From contig CM046458.1 of NCBI GenBank assembly GCA_025506515.1, positions 45,197,890 through 45,261,889 of the forward strand: 64,000 bases of DNA, in the 5' to 3' direction. Of the stretch, positions 1 to 9,939 are shown piece after piece. A program made the position numbers and the translations under genes. Below the pieces are notes generated by a model. It searched no databases. It was not told the origin of the DNA and saw only the letters and a program-made list of their open reading frames with translations. The stretch's first letter is position 1, and each line of letters starts with the position of its first letter. This DNA comes from Flaveria trinervia. Lineage: Eukaryota > Streptophyta > Magnoliopsida > Asterales > Asteraceae.

Positions 1-1240
1 GTAGCTCTAATTAATAAGAACATTGAGCTAGAACAAATAATTTCCAAAAACAAAGCTGAGTTTGAGTCTGTGCTTAAAGATAAAATGATGAGATTTATAA
101 ACTGAATTGCCAAATAATTGATGATAAGGCTAGAGAAGAAGTACTTCTAGAGAAGTACAAAGATCTCAAAGAAACCCTTGCAGTTACCCAGGTAGAGTGT
201 GATAGATGGGTACAATCATGCAAAGGTTTTGAAATGCTTCTTAGTAAGCAATCTGCTTCAAATGTGAAGTTTGGAATTGGTTACAATCACACTGCTCCAC
301 CTACAGATTTTACCCCAAGAGCAGAGGTAGAATCTGATGGTGAGAGTGATAACAATCCATCACATCATGTGATCTACCTTCTGATACAGCACAATCAGAA
401 GTAGCAGTCAGCATCAAGCCCTCTTTGAACTTATCAGCTGATGTTGATGGTTCAAATGCTGACATTCACATGATTAATGAGTTGATCAACTCAGGAGTTA
501 ATTCTGAAGGTCCTGAAAGGACTAGAGCAGGATCTAACACCTGAAGTTCAAACTTCAACTGCTGTCAGTACTGAAGAGAAGAAAACTGACAGTAGAAAGA
601 GTTTGAAGACCACTAAAGAGGCAGTCAGAAAGCAAACATGCTTCCAAAGCATTGAAGAACAAGTCTTCATTGCTTCACCCTCTTTAGTTGATGATCAACC
701 TAAGATGAAGAAGAAACCATGTGAAGTATGTGGTTTGTTCAATCATCTTACAGATGATTGTTGGTACAAAAGAGGTTCCAAACTCAAACAAAAAGAAGAA
801 ATTAAAAGAAAAATGTAAAAATGAAAACTGAGTTTGAGACCACATTTGTATCAGCAACATCAAATCCTGTAACCCTTAAGTCCTCAAAGAAATCCAAAAA
901 GGAAGGGGTTAACATGACAGCTGAGAGTGCTCAGAAGAAGAGGGGCAACATAGGAACTTATCAAACTCCACTGGCAATGTGTCTGATGAGCTGAAAGCTT
1001 ATCACAAAATCAGACACAGCTGGTTATGATGGTTCAACATCTGTTGGGTAGAGTTAACCAACTAGATGCTCCTATGTTGAAACCACAGAAAAGGAGATCC
1101 AAGCCAAAGGACTCCTCTTCTACACCATCTTCTTCCTCTCAGGCTGTTGTTTCAAATAAACCTGTTAGTTTACCATCTATTGATGAGACCAGCCCAAAAC
1201 CAAAAAGGTTTGGGTCTCTAAACTAACTGATTGTTTATTT
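1..1240 (+). pseudogene. gag: Gag, C-terminal part (element A), frameshifted
   Basis: Remainder of the capsid/nucleocapsid protein. Bases 1-290 encode a charged heptad-like segment (INKNIELEQII and following), the same coiled coil that precedes the nucleocapsid in element C. A zinc knuckle CX2CX4HX4C (CEVCGLFNHLTDDC) lies at 720-761 and would bind RNA during packaging. A Lys/Ser/Pro-rich tail at 1026-1226 leads into the protease. Several frame changes separate these blocks, so no single protein can be read. The N-terminal capsid domain is outside the window. Confidence 0.85.
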
Positions 1241-4200
1241 TTGCAGGGTTCTTCAACATGCCAAAGTAGCATCTGGTATGTAGACAGTGGGGGATCTATG
1301 CACATGACTGGGAACAGCTCTCTTCTTCATGACTACTCTCAAGGAAAGAAGGATTTGTTTCTTTTGGCAATGATGCTAGGGGTTACATCATTGGTAAGGC
1401 TTTGTCTCCAATGGAGAAATCAAATTTGATGATGTTAATCATGTGGAAAATCTCAAGTACAATCTCTTGAGTGTCAGTCAAATGTGTGATAAAGGCCATG
1501 TTGCTCTTTTCACCAGTCAAAACTGTAGGATTCTGTCATCCAAAGTTTTGCACTTGATTGACAAGGTGTTGGATGATCACACTCTCCTGAAAGCCAACAG
1601 GACAGGAAGAGTGTATGCCTTAGATCTTTCTAAGAAAATAGATCTCAAAGGCAATCCTTGCCTATTTTCCAAAGCCTCTTCTCAAGAATCTAAACTGTGG
1701 CACAGAAGGCTTGGTCATGTTAATCTCAAAAACATGAATCAGCTTACCCACAATAGTTTAGTCAGAGGCTTACCAATAAAGGAGTTCCACTGTGATGAAA
1801 CCTGCACTGCTTGTTTAAAAGGAAAACAGCACAAAGTCTCATTCCTCCTATTGAAGTGCCTAAGTCCACTGCCTGCTTGCAATTACTGCATATGGATTTA
1901 TTTGGTCCTGTGAGAGTAATGAGCATGGCAAAGAAGAAATACTGTCTGGTAATTGTGGATGATTACTCCAGATTTGTATGGATTTCTTTCTACATTCAAA
2001 GGATGAGCTGCTCAGAAGATTATTCACTTTGTGTTGTATATTGAGAAGCAGTATTCCCTTCCAGTCAAGTGTATTAGGAGTGACAATGGAACTGAATTCA
2101 GAAATCATACACTTGATGACTTCTATCTTTCAAGGGGAATCAAAAGGCAGTTTAGCATCCCAAGGACTCCAGAACAAAATGGAGTAGTGGAGAGAAAGAA
2201 CAGGACCCTCATTGAAGCTGCAAGGTCCATGCTGGCTGACTCAGGTTTGCCACTGACCTTTTGGGCTGAAGCTGTCACACAGCTTGCTATGTGCAAAATA
2301 GAGTTTTAGTAAATCAGAGGTTGATGAAGACTCCATATGAAGTTCTCCATCATTTGGCTCCTCTGATTTCATTTTCAAAGCATTGGGTGTCCCTGTTTTA
2401 TTCTCAACACAAAGGATCAACTCCATAAATTTGATCCTAAGGTGGATGCAGGGTATTTTGTTGGTTATTCATCTACTTGCAAGGCATACAGAGTCTTCAA
2501 CTGCAGAACAAAGATGGTTGAAGAAACTCTACATGTTAAGTTCAATGAATCTCCAAAGGACAAGATTCCACAAAGCCCTGTGGAGTTATTTGATTTGGAC
2601 ATACTGCAATATGTTCCTTATCAAACTCCTGCTGTTGCTCCTGTCAAAGTTCACCACCTGGTGGTACTGCTGATGATGATGATGATTGCAGTACTCACCT
2701 CTTCAGGTTTAGTGATCAACTGCCTGATTCAGCTAGACCTGATGTTCCTGTAGCTCCAGGCACCATCCACAACAATGCTGATGAGATCTCTTCGAATTCA
2801 ACTTCCTTTGAATTACCATCCACTGATTGGTTTCAAGGAAATGATTCACCATCACCATTTGTTACTGCTGAGCCTGCTACAAACACTTGCACAGATCTCA
2901 TTGTGTATCAAGATCTAAAGAATCACCCTATGTCTCAAATCATTGGTGATATCACTGCTGGAGTATCAACAAGAAGTCAATTGTCAAATTTCTGCTTCTA
3001 TGCTCTCTTCATCAGTCAACAAGAGCCAAAGAATTATCACATTGCTTTAAAGGACAATGGATGGTTTGATGCCATGCAGCTTGAGCTTCTTCAGTTCAAG
3101 AAACAGCAAGTGTGGAACTGGTTCCTCTACCTCCAGGTAAGTGTGCAATAGGCACTAAATGGGTGTTTAGGAACAAAACTAATTGAAAATGGGCTTATTG
3201 TTAAGAACAGGCCAGACTGGTTGTTCAGGGGTTTGCACAAGAAGAAGGTATTGATTATGATGAAACCTTTGCCCCTGTAGCCAGACTGGAAGCAATTCGA
3301 TTGTTTTTAGCTTATGCTGCTTATCAAAACCTTAAAGTTTTTCAAATGGATGTCAAAAGTGCATTTTTGTATGGAAAAATTAAAGAAGAGGTTATGTATG
3401 TCAACCTCCAGGCTTTGAGGACAATAAACATCCTAATGGGTGTATAAGCTTGATAAGGCTCTTTATGGGTTAAACAAGCTCCTAGTGCCTGGTATGAGAC
3501 ATTATCAAACTTTCTTCTGGAAACTATTTCACTAGAGGCTCCATAGATAAGACTTTATTCATTAAGAAAGCTGGGCAGCATAATCTACTTGTTCAAATTT
3601 ATGTAGATGATATCATTTTTGCATCCTCTGATCCAAAGTTGTGTGATGCCTTTACAAAGTTGATGCAACAGAAGTTTGAAATGAGTGCCATGGGAGAATT
3701 ACAGTTCTTTCTGGGGTTGCAAATCAAACAAAAGGCTGATGGAATTTCATTCATCAGTCCAAATACACAAAAGATCTTTTGCAAAAGTTTGATTTACAAA
3801 ACTGTAAGCCCTGTTCTACTCCCATGTGCAGCACCACACAACTGGATACAGATCAGAAAGGTAAAGTGGTTGATAAACACTTTACAGATGTATGATTGGG
3901 TCCTTGATGTATTTAACAGCTTCTAGACCAGATATTATGTTTGCTACATGTGTTTGTGCTAGATTTCAGGCTGCACCTAAAGAGTTTCATCTGATTGCAG
4001 TCAAGAGGATCTTTAGATATCTGCAAGGCACTCCATCTCTAGGTTTATGGTATTCTACTGGACATTCTGGTAAATTAGTTGCTTTTTCTGACAGTGACTA
4101 TGCAGGGTGTAAGTTGACCAGGAAATCAACTTCTGGTGGATGTCAATTCCTAGGCAACTGCTTGATTTCTTGGCAGAGCAAGAAACAGACCTCAGTTGCT

Positions 4201-4537
4201 ACATCAACTGCTGAAGCAGAGTACATTGCTGTTGCAAGTTGTACATCTCAGGTACTCTGGCTTCAAACCAACTTTTGGATTATGGCATTACAGAGACTAA
4301 GACTCCATTGTTATGGACAGTGCTTCAGCTCTTTGCATTGTCAAAATCCAGTCCAGCACTCTAGGACCAAACATATAGAGATCAGACATCATTTTATAAG
4401 AGATTGTTTTGAAAAGGTCTGATTGATCCTAAGTTTGTGCCTAGTGCTGATGAGCTTGCAGACATTTTACTAAGCCTTTGGATAGTTCAACTTTCCAAAA
4501 CCTGGTGTTAAGGCTTGGTATGCTGCAGCTAGAATAA
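1241..4537 (+). pseudogene. pol: Copia pol polyprotein (element A), frameshifted
   Basis: Domains in order: aspartic protease with WYVDSGGSMHMTG (DSG at 1283-1291); GAG-pre-integrase with LWHRRLGHVNLKN near 1695-1735; integrase with CX2C then HMDLFGPV, DDYSRFVW, an SDNGTEF block near 2079 and ERKNRTLIEAA near 2190; reverse transcriptase with YVDD at 3600-3611; RNase H with DSDYAGCKLTRKSTSGG and TAEAEYIA. The last codons read LGMLQLE and stop at 4535-4537. Frames change repeatedly (for example around 1900, 2300, 3150-3600 and 4260), so no functional polyprotein is made from this copy as sequenced. Many changes are single-base losses relative to element C. Confidence 0.92.
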
Positions 4538-5214
4538 GTGACAACTACTGATGATCTTAGTAATAAGTACTGATGATCATTAGTAACAATGTCACATATA
4601 AGTACTGATGAGCTGTTTACCCTCAGTAGTTTTATAACTACTGAAGGCTAAATTCTCACAAGTACTGAAGTACTTCATCTGTTCCAAACTACTGATGTAG
4701 TTACACTACTGATGCAGCTACAACTACTGCAATCAGTAAAAACAGATAAGTACTGATGTCCTATGAAACAACTGAAATCAGCCAAAAAGCTGATGAATGT
4801 GTTGAGGACAGTATGAAACAGCTGAAAAGCTAAGAATTGAAAAAAACAGCTGATGAGAAATTTCTCTTCAGTCGTTTGTACAACTGCTGTTTCATTCTAA
4901 ACAACTGAAGCAAAACCATGTCTTCAGTAGTTTTATAACTACTGATGACTAATACCAAGTCTTCAGTTGTTTACAACAGCTGATGACAAAACCACTGTCT
5001 TCAGTAGTTTCATAACTACTGATGCCAAACACCAAGTCTTCAGTTGTTCATCATCTGAAGTCAAACCACGGTCTTCAGTAGTTTTCTAACTTCTGATGCC
5101 TAACACCACGACTTCAGCTGTTTCAACGTCTGAAAGGATAATACCATGTCAACGGTCATTTAAAACTACTGATGACTAACACCACATCCTTCAGTCGATT
5201 TCTTACCCGTACCC
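4538..5214 (+). repeat. Palindrome-rich spacer with 38-39 bp tandem hairpin repeat (element A)
   Basis: Non-coding spacer between pol and the extra ORF. It is built from CTACTGATGA, CTTCAGTAGTT and CAGTTGTT motifs. From 4921 the block TCTTCAG recurs at 4921, 4960, 4998, 5037, 5072 and about 5110, a spacing of 35-39 bp. Each unit is an inverted repeat, for example TCAGTAGTT, loop TTAT, AACTACTGA, followed by a linker such as TGACTAACACCAA. The array ends just before a TATA box. Its role is unknown. Confidence 0.85.
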
Positions 5215-5222
5215 TATAAATA
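5215..5222 (+). promoter_or_regulatory. Putative internal TATA box before aORF (element A)
   Basis: TATAAATA in the context ACCCTATAAATATCC, 74 bp before the ATG of the extra ORF. The same motif occupies the same relative place in elements B and C. A start site about 30 bp downstream would leave a pyrimidine-rich leader of roughly 45 nt. That it is a functioning promoter is an inference. Confidence 0.55.
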
Positions 5223-5295
5223 TCCCTGACCTAAGCTCTCAATGCTTCATCTTCTTCAAACCTAACGTTCCTCTCCAAAAACTTCCCTCTTCTCA

Positions 5296-8200
5296 ATGGC
5301 GTCCATGCAAATTAAACCGCGACACAACTGTGTTGCCTACCTCACTAAATCGCCCATCTGGACTAAGTTCGATACTGCTATCGATCTTATGGTTCATTCC
5401 CAATACAATACGGTATTTCTTCTGAATCCCATACTACATGCCGAATCCCTTAAACAATTTTGGATGAACGTTACTATTACCACTGGGGAGAACAACACAC
5501 CATCTCTCCAGTCGGTCGTTAACAATAAAGAAGTAGTCATCACTCCTGCAATAATCCGCCAAATTCTTCATCTGAATGAGGCTAGTTCTCCTGCTGGATA
5601 TCCGAAGGCACCACAGATCTATCCTTTGCCCAACATGGATATCAAGGTGATCTCAGTGCCTCCACTATCATGAAGAAACACTTTAATGACGCTGAGCTCC
5701 TAATCTTTCACATGGTGAATGTATGTTTGGCCCCTAAGACGTCGTCTTGGGATCAAATGTCAACAAAATGGCAGCAGGTAATGTATTATTCTTGAGCAAC
5801 AACCACTAAACTTTCAGAAATAATATTTTCGGAGCTCAAGGACATGGCTCAAAAACTAACTGCCAACCGTTGGATACTATATCCACGGTTCATAATGGCC
5901 ATCATTACAAACCAGCTTAATGCTGAGGGACTTGTTGGCTTGGGAGTCCCTGCTACGGCTGTTCTGCCGGAAGTATACTCCCGGCACAACTCTGACCAGA
6001 CACTCAAAATGGCTGCCAAGCTGCGAAAACCCACGCAGCTGGAACCCACAGCCACCACCTCCAAATCAAAAGTCCCTACCAAACCCACCAAAAAGAACCC
6101 AAAACGGCTACTCAGGGAATTGAGTCCCCTGAGGATGCCCCTGCAACACAACCGCATGATATATCCACTAGTCTAAACCCCTAGTGGATACAATGACTCT
6201 TCCAGCCATAGCCGCTCAGGCTTCCTCTCCAGGAGCCTGCAACAACACACAAGGGGTACCTACATATCTGGGATCTTCCTCACTTGAGGGGATTGCCATT
6301 GAAGAGCACCAACCTCCCGGGTGCACACTGCTTCTATCCCTTCACCCCAAAAACCGCCCCTCACAGCCCAACTTTAATAGTTGCACAAGTGCTGACTCAA
6401 CTGCACTCCTCAACCCCTCCCCAGAAACCACTTACTACTGGGAATACCTCTACAATTGAGGGGGAGGAACACAGTGCACTTGAGAACCCACAGCACAGGG
6501 GTTTACCACTTCTATCTCCTGGTGTAGACAAGGAGCTTAGAATATCTAGTGAGGGCCACCTCCTCTGACTCAGCACATGATCAGACAGAGGCTGGTAATA
6601 TTGCTAAGACCTCACTAGAGGCAACAGCTGATGATGGACACTGTCCTGAGGCTGGAAGTCCCTAGTACCAGCACAAGGGGCACATGCATCAACTGGTCTA
6701 CACCCAGTGCATGTAAATCCTACTCTAAGCAGGAGGTCAGATGATTCAGCTTCGGCTGATGATGACCTGGGCTTTTTCTATGATGTTCTTGCCCAGAACA
6801 CAATCCTTGAAGAGAAAGTCAGTTGGTTGCAAAACCTACTTGATCAACTCTCACAAGGAGAAAGACCATCTGCCTCTACCCACCCACAGATGGCACCTTC
6901 ACTTGAAGGTTCCCTAAACACTGGGCCACTCCAAACTCACCACCTGCCTCTGCTTCAGGCCCTACTTCTCAGGAACAGAACCCTCCTGAGCAACTAGGTG
7001 CTGTACTTCAAAATTCCCTCCCTCTCATCACACCCATAATCACTAATATTGTGACTAAAGCCATTGATGAGAGGCTTTCCTCCACTTTACAGCCCCTGAT
7101 TGATGGTTGTACAAAAGACTCTTTCTGCGGTACAAACCCCTCCTCCAATGCATCCAAAAAGGGGGAGAGTACTGCAGTGAAAGAAAAGAAGAGGAAAAGA
7201 TCAGAGGAAAAGAAGGAAGAAAAGCAAGCCCAAAAGGAGGAGAAAGAACAGCAACCACTGCTCACCTACAAGCGAAAGAAAGGTGCTGATGATCATATTG
7301 CTGAAGATAAAGCCTTGGAGCTACTGATAAAAGAGGCTGATGCCGAACACAGCAGATCAATGGACAACATCATTGATCAGCTGTTTAGGCAAGGCCATGA
7401 CACCAATAAACTTGACTCTGAGATTCGACGACTAGAGATTGAAGAAATCCAGAATAGATGGGCAAGTTATGAAGTATTAGAAGAGAAAGGCTTGACATCA
7501 TGATTAGATTTATTGCAAAATATCTTGGAAGATCAATGATCGAAATCAAAGCTGGTCCAGGGACAGTATCTTGGCAATCACCACCAAGATCTGTTCGTCT
7601 GAAGCATATACTAAGGGGCTTGTTATTGAAGCTTTAAATGAAGCGGGTGCTGGGAGCAGGACTGAGCTAGCCAAGCAATCAAAAGCCACACTCACCTCAA
7701 GGATGCTAGAACAGCGTGTCAACATTCCCGCACCAAAACCACCCAAAACACAACCACAAAACAACTCCCTTACCCTCAAAACCCATAGCCGATGATACCC
7801 TTGAAGAAGAAGAGAAGGATATTGAGGCTAGAAGATGATGAAGAAGATGATGAAGATAGGCTGCCACTCTCAGCTGTGATTCAGTTGCCTAAGGCCACAA
7901 GTCACTCCTCAGCAATTACTCCTGAAGTCCAAAGACAAATGGTTAAAGTGAAGCTAGAAGAAGAAGAGCTTCATAAACAGCATGATGAGGAATTGCTGAA
8001 GAGAGTTGACAAAGCTTATGCAGCCACATCTTCTATCATCAATATGAAGAAGCAAGCCCTCAGACTTTACACTCTCAGGCATACCTTTCAATATCAAAAG
8101 GAAAGAGTGAGGATTTGGCCTGATCCCAGGGTCTCTCATAGAATTCATAAGAAAAATATACCTCAGAGATACATTGGCCAGGTTAAAAAGATCGTAGATG

Positions 8201-8575
8201 AAGTGATCTCTCTGGTCTTTGTAGTTTCACCCTGGGAAATCCTAGAAGACTTCAAGAAAGCCTACAAAGCTAATCTAACCCCTCAGAAGATGCTGGAAAA
8301 CAAAATAGTGAAAAAGGGGTTAGTTTACAAGAGGCTTGAGGAAGTCAGGAAAAATGAGCTCCAGTTGTTCCTAGAGGGTAATCACCCGGATGAGTTTGCT
8401 TACAGAATAATAACAACTGTGGAGCTAAAGAAGGAAACAGGCCAAATACCTGTCTGAGTATTATGGGCCTGAATCATTGTTTGAATGAGGTGCTGAAGAG
8501 CTAACCATGGAAGAACAAATCACCTTCCTTGAGGCCTACACAAGAGAGTCGTACAGACTCATTATGGGGAAGTAA
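5296..8575 (+). pseudogene. Extra 3' ORF (aORF) of copia element A, frameshifted
   Basis: Additional gene downstream of pol, function unknown. Start chosen at 5296 (MASMQIKPRHNCVAYL), which aligns with the starts in B and C. Blocks in order: N-terminal domain with RHNCVAYL and AESLKQFWMNV (5296-5673); a second conserved block with LTANRWILYPRFIMAII (5844-5960); Pro/Ser/Thr-rich linker; coiled coil DDDLGFFYDVLAQNTILEE (6755-6860); Lys/Glu-rich, possibly nuclear-localising stretch (7180-7260); EIRRLEIEEIQNRWASY (7420-7470); acidic DDEEDDED; and a 221-residue C-terminal part (7792-8457) ending through YTRESYRLIMGK at 8575. The protein would be about 1,050 residues if unbroken. Related Asteraceae proteins carry automatic longin-like names that I do not trust. 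SIRE elements have an env-like gene here, but I see no clear signal peptide or membrane segment. Confidence 0.8.
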
Positions 8576-8791
8576 ATCTCATGAATGGGATAACAACTCT
8601 GTGTCCAGTTCCCCAAAACAGAGTTCCCACTCATACTCTGCCAAACAAATATCTGAGATTTCTTCCCAGGCCGGAGCTTACATGGGTCATCTTCTCTACT
8701 AATCAAGAAGGAAAAAGACCAACACTTTGCCAACAATAAGTGGGATTATGAATAATTTAGAGGTTTTGGCTGCATTGGTTCAGGGGGAGTT
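8576..8791 (+). other. 3' untranslated region and polypurine tract (element A)
   Basis: About 200 bp after the aORF stop, recognisable in B, C and D. It ends in TTCAGGGGGAGTT directly against the LTR; this purine run is the expected primer for plus-strand DNA synthesis. Confidence 0.85.
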
Positions 8792-9176
8792 TGTTGGACC
8801 AAAAGAACCAATGAGCCAAGATCAGAAAACCTCTAAGTCCCACATGGTATCACAACAACTGCTGAAAGCCTCATCAGCAGTTTGACAAGTGCTGAAGACT
8901 TCAACAGCTGAAGATCAAGTGCTAAAGACTTCAACAGCTAAAAGACTAAAGGGCTGAAGTACAACAGCTGAAGAACACAAGTGCTGAAGCTGAAAGACCA
9001 AAGTACTGAAGTACAACAGCTGAAGAGTTTACAAGTGCTGAAGATCAACAACTGATGTACAAAGTCTGAAGACAAAGACTGAGGACATCAGCTGATGATA
9101 TCTACTGAAGTCATCAGCTGATGAAACATCTGAAGGTCAAAGTCTGAAGATCAAGTACTGAAGCCTCAGTAGTTTG

Positions 9177-9213
9177 TCACAACTGCTGAAGAGTACTTCT
9201 TCAGCAGTTGTGA
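9177..9213. promoter_or_regulatory. Perfect 16-bp inverted repeat in LTR
   Basis: Arms TCACAACTGCTGAAGA and TCTTCAGCAGTTGTGA around the loop GTACT. It is the longest perfect hairpin I found in the window and sits about 235 bp upstream of the LTR TATA box. Slightly degraded versions occupy the same place in the LTRs of B and C. Confidence 0.85.
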
Positions 9214-9269
9214 TATCAGTAGTTTTATATTTCTAGTTTCAGTAGTTTTATATTTCAGTAGTTTTGTAA

Positions 9270-9299
9270 AACGACTGAAGAGCTTGTTCTTCAGTCGTT
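9270..9299. promoter_or_regulatory. Conserved 12-bp inverted repeat in LTR
   Basis: Arms AACGACTGAAGA and TCTTCAGTCGTT with loop GCTTGT. The element is present, with a GCTTGT or GCATGT-type loop, in all five LTRs of this family in the window (A, B, both of C, and D). Confidence 0.85.
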
Positions 9300-9449
9300 G
9301 TAGTTTCAGTAGTTTTATATTTTGTACTTAACACTCTGATATGTTCTCAGTAGTTGTGAACATTTCAGTAGTTTGTTAAGAGTTAGTTATTTTTGTATTA
9401 GATCTGCCAGTTGTCACTTTCCGTGATAATAGCAGTGATTGTTGCACTC

Positions 9450-9457
9450 TATATAAG
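9450..9457 (+). promoter_or_regulatory. LTR TATA box (element A)
   Basis: TATATAAG in the context CTCTATATAAGGAG. Position within the LTR matches TATATAAG in both LTRs of element C, so it is the likely genomic-RNA promoter. Confidence 0.65.
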
Positions 9458-9689
9458 GAGTGACAACCTATTGGAATGAGTGAGTGAATGAATGAATGAA
9501 TGATTTGATTAGAAATATTCTACATCTATAAACATTCCTTGAAATCAGAAATATATATTCTCTCCCTATAACCGTATGTGCTCTTAATGCATACAAGTAT
9601 CGATTGCTTGCTACAATTTGTCTAATTCTTGTTCGTATTCCGCTGCTTTGAACTCTAATACATCAAACTTGTGATCGCTGATCCTGTCA

Positions 9690-9939
9690 AAGGCTTTTTC
9701 ACAAAATCAGACACAACTTGTTATGATGGTTAAACATCTATTGGGGAGAGTTAACCAATTAGATGCTCCTGTGCTGAAACCACATAGAAGAAAATCCATG
9801 CCAAAGGATTCTTCTTCCTCACCATCTCCATCCCCTCAGGCTGTTCTTCATAGCAAATCTGTTAGTTTACCATCTGTTGATGTGAACAGACCCAAAACCA
9901 AAAAGGTTTGGGTCTCAAAAACTAACTAATTTATTATGA
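9690..9939 (+). pseudogene. gag: Gag C-terminal remnant (element B)
   Basis: Only the last part of gag is present: the QLLMMVKHLLGR-like segment and the Lys/Ser/Pro-rich linker (9723-9929) that precedes the protease in A and C. The capsid domain, coiled coil and zinc knuckles are absent. The segment ends with a stop just before the protease unless a frame shift is allowed. Confidence 0.75.

Larger units (their letters stand above)
1..9689 (+). mobile_element. Copia element A (SIRE-like), 5' end outside window
   Basis: Ty1/copia retrotransposon read left to right: end of gag, protease, integrase, reverse transcriptase, RNase H, a palindrome-rich spacer, an extra ORF, a polypurine tract and a 3' LTR. 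The order PR-IN-RT-RH defines copia. The long spacer plus additional 3' ORF, and RNase H wording such as STAEAEYIAVASC, point to the SIRE/Maximus lineage (inference). The 5' LTR and start of gag lie left of the window. It resembles element C closely along its length, but its frames are broken many times. Confidence 0.9.
8792..9689 (+). repeat. Copia 3' LTR of element A (898 bp)
   Basis: Begins TGTTGGACC after the polypurine tract and ends CTGATCCTGTCA, giving TG...CA ends. The U3 part is a chain of CTGAAG and CAACAGCTG motifs, followed by palindromes, a TATATAAG box and a run of GAATGA repeats near 9475-9505. It aligns along its length with the LTRs of element C. Instead of flanking DNA or a primer-binding site it is followed directly by mid-gag sequence of element B. 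Confidence 0.92.

Noticed and set aside
4921..5150. Regularly spaced repeats resembling a CRISPR array
   Set aside because: Units are themselves degenerate palindromes with no unique spacers, in a plant retrotransposon.
5296..5673. Naming the aORF a synaptobrevin/longin-like protein
   Set aside because: Similar Asteraceae proteins carry that automatic label, but the sequence shows no SNARE motif and the context is a retrotransposon.
5296..8575. Calling the aORF an envelope gene
   Set aside because: Position fits, but no signal peptide, fusion peptide or membrane anchor could be seen; composition is hydrophilic with Lys/Glu blocks.
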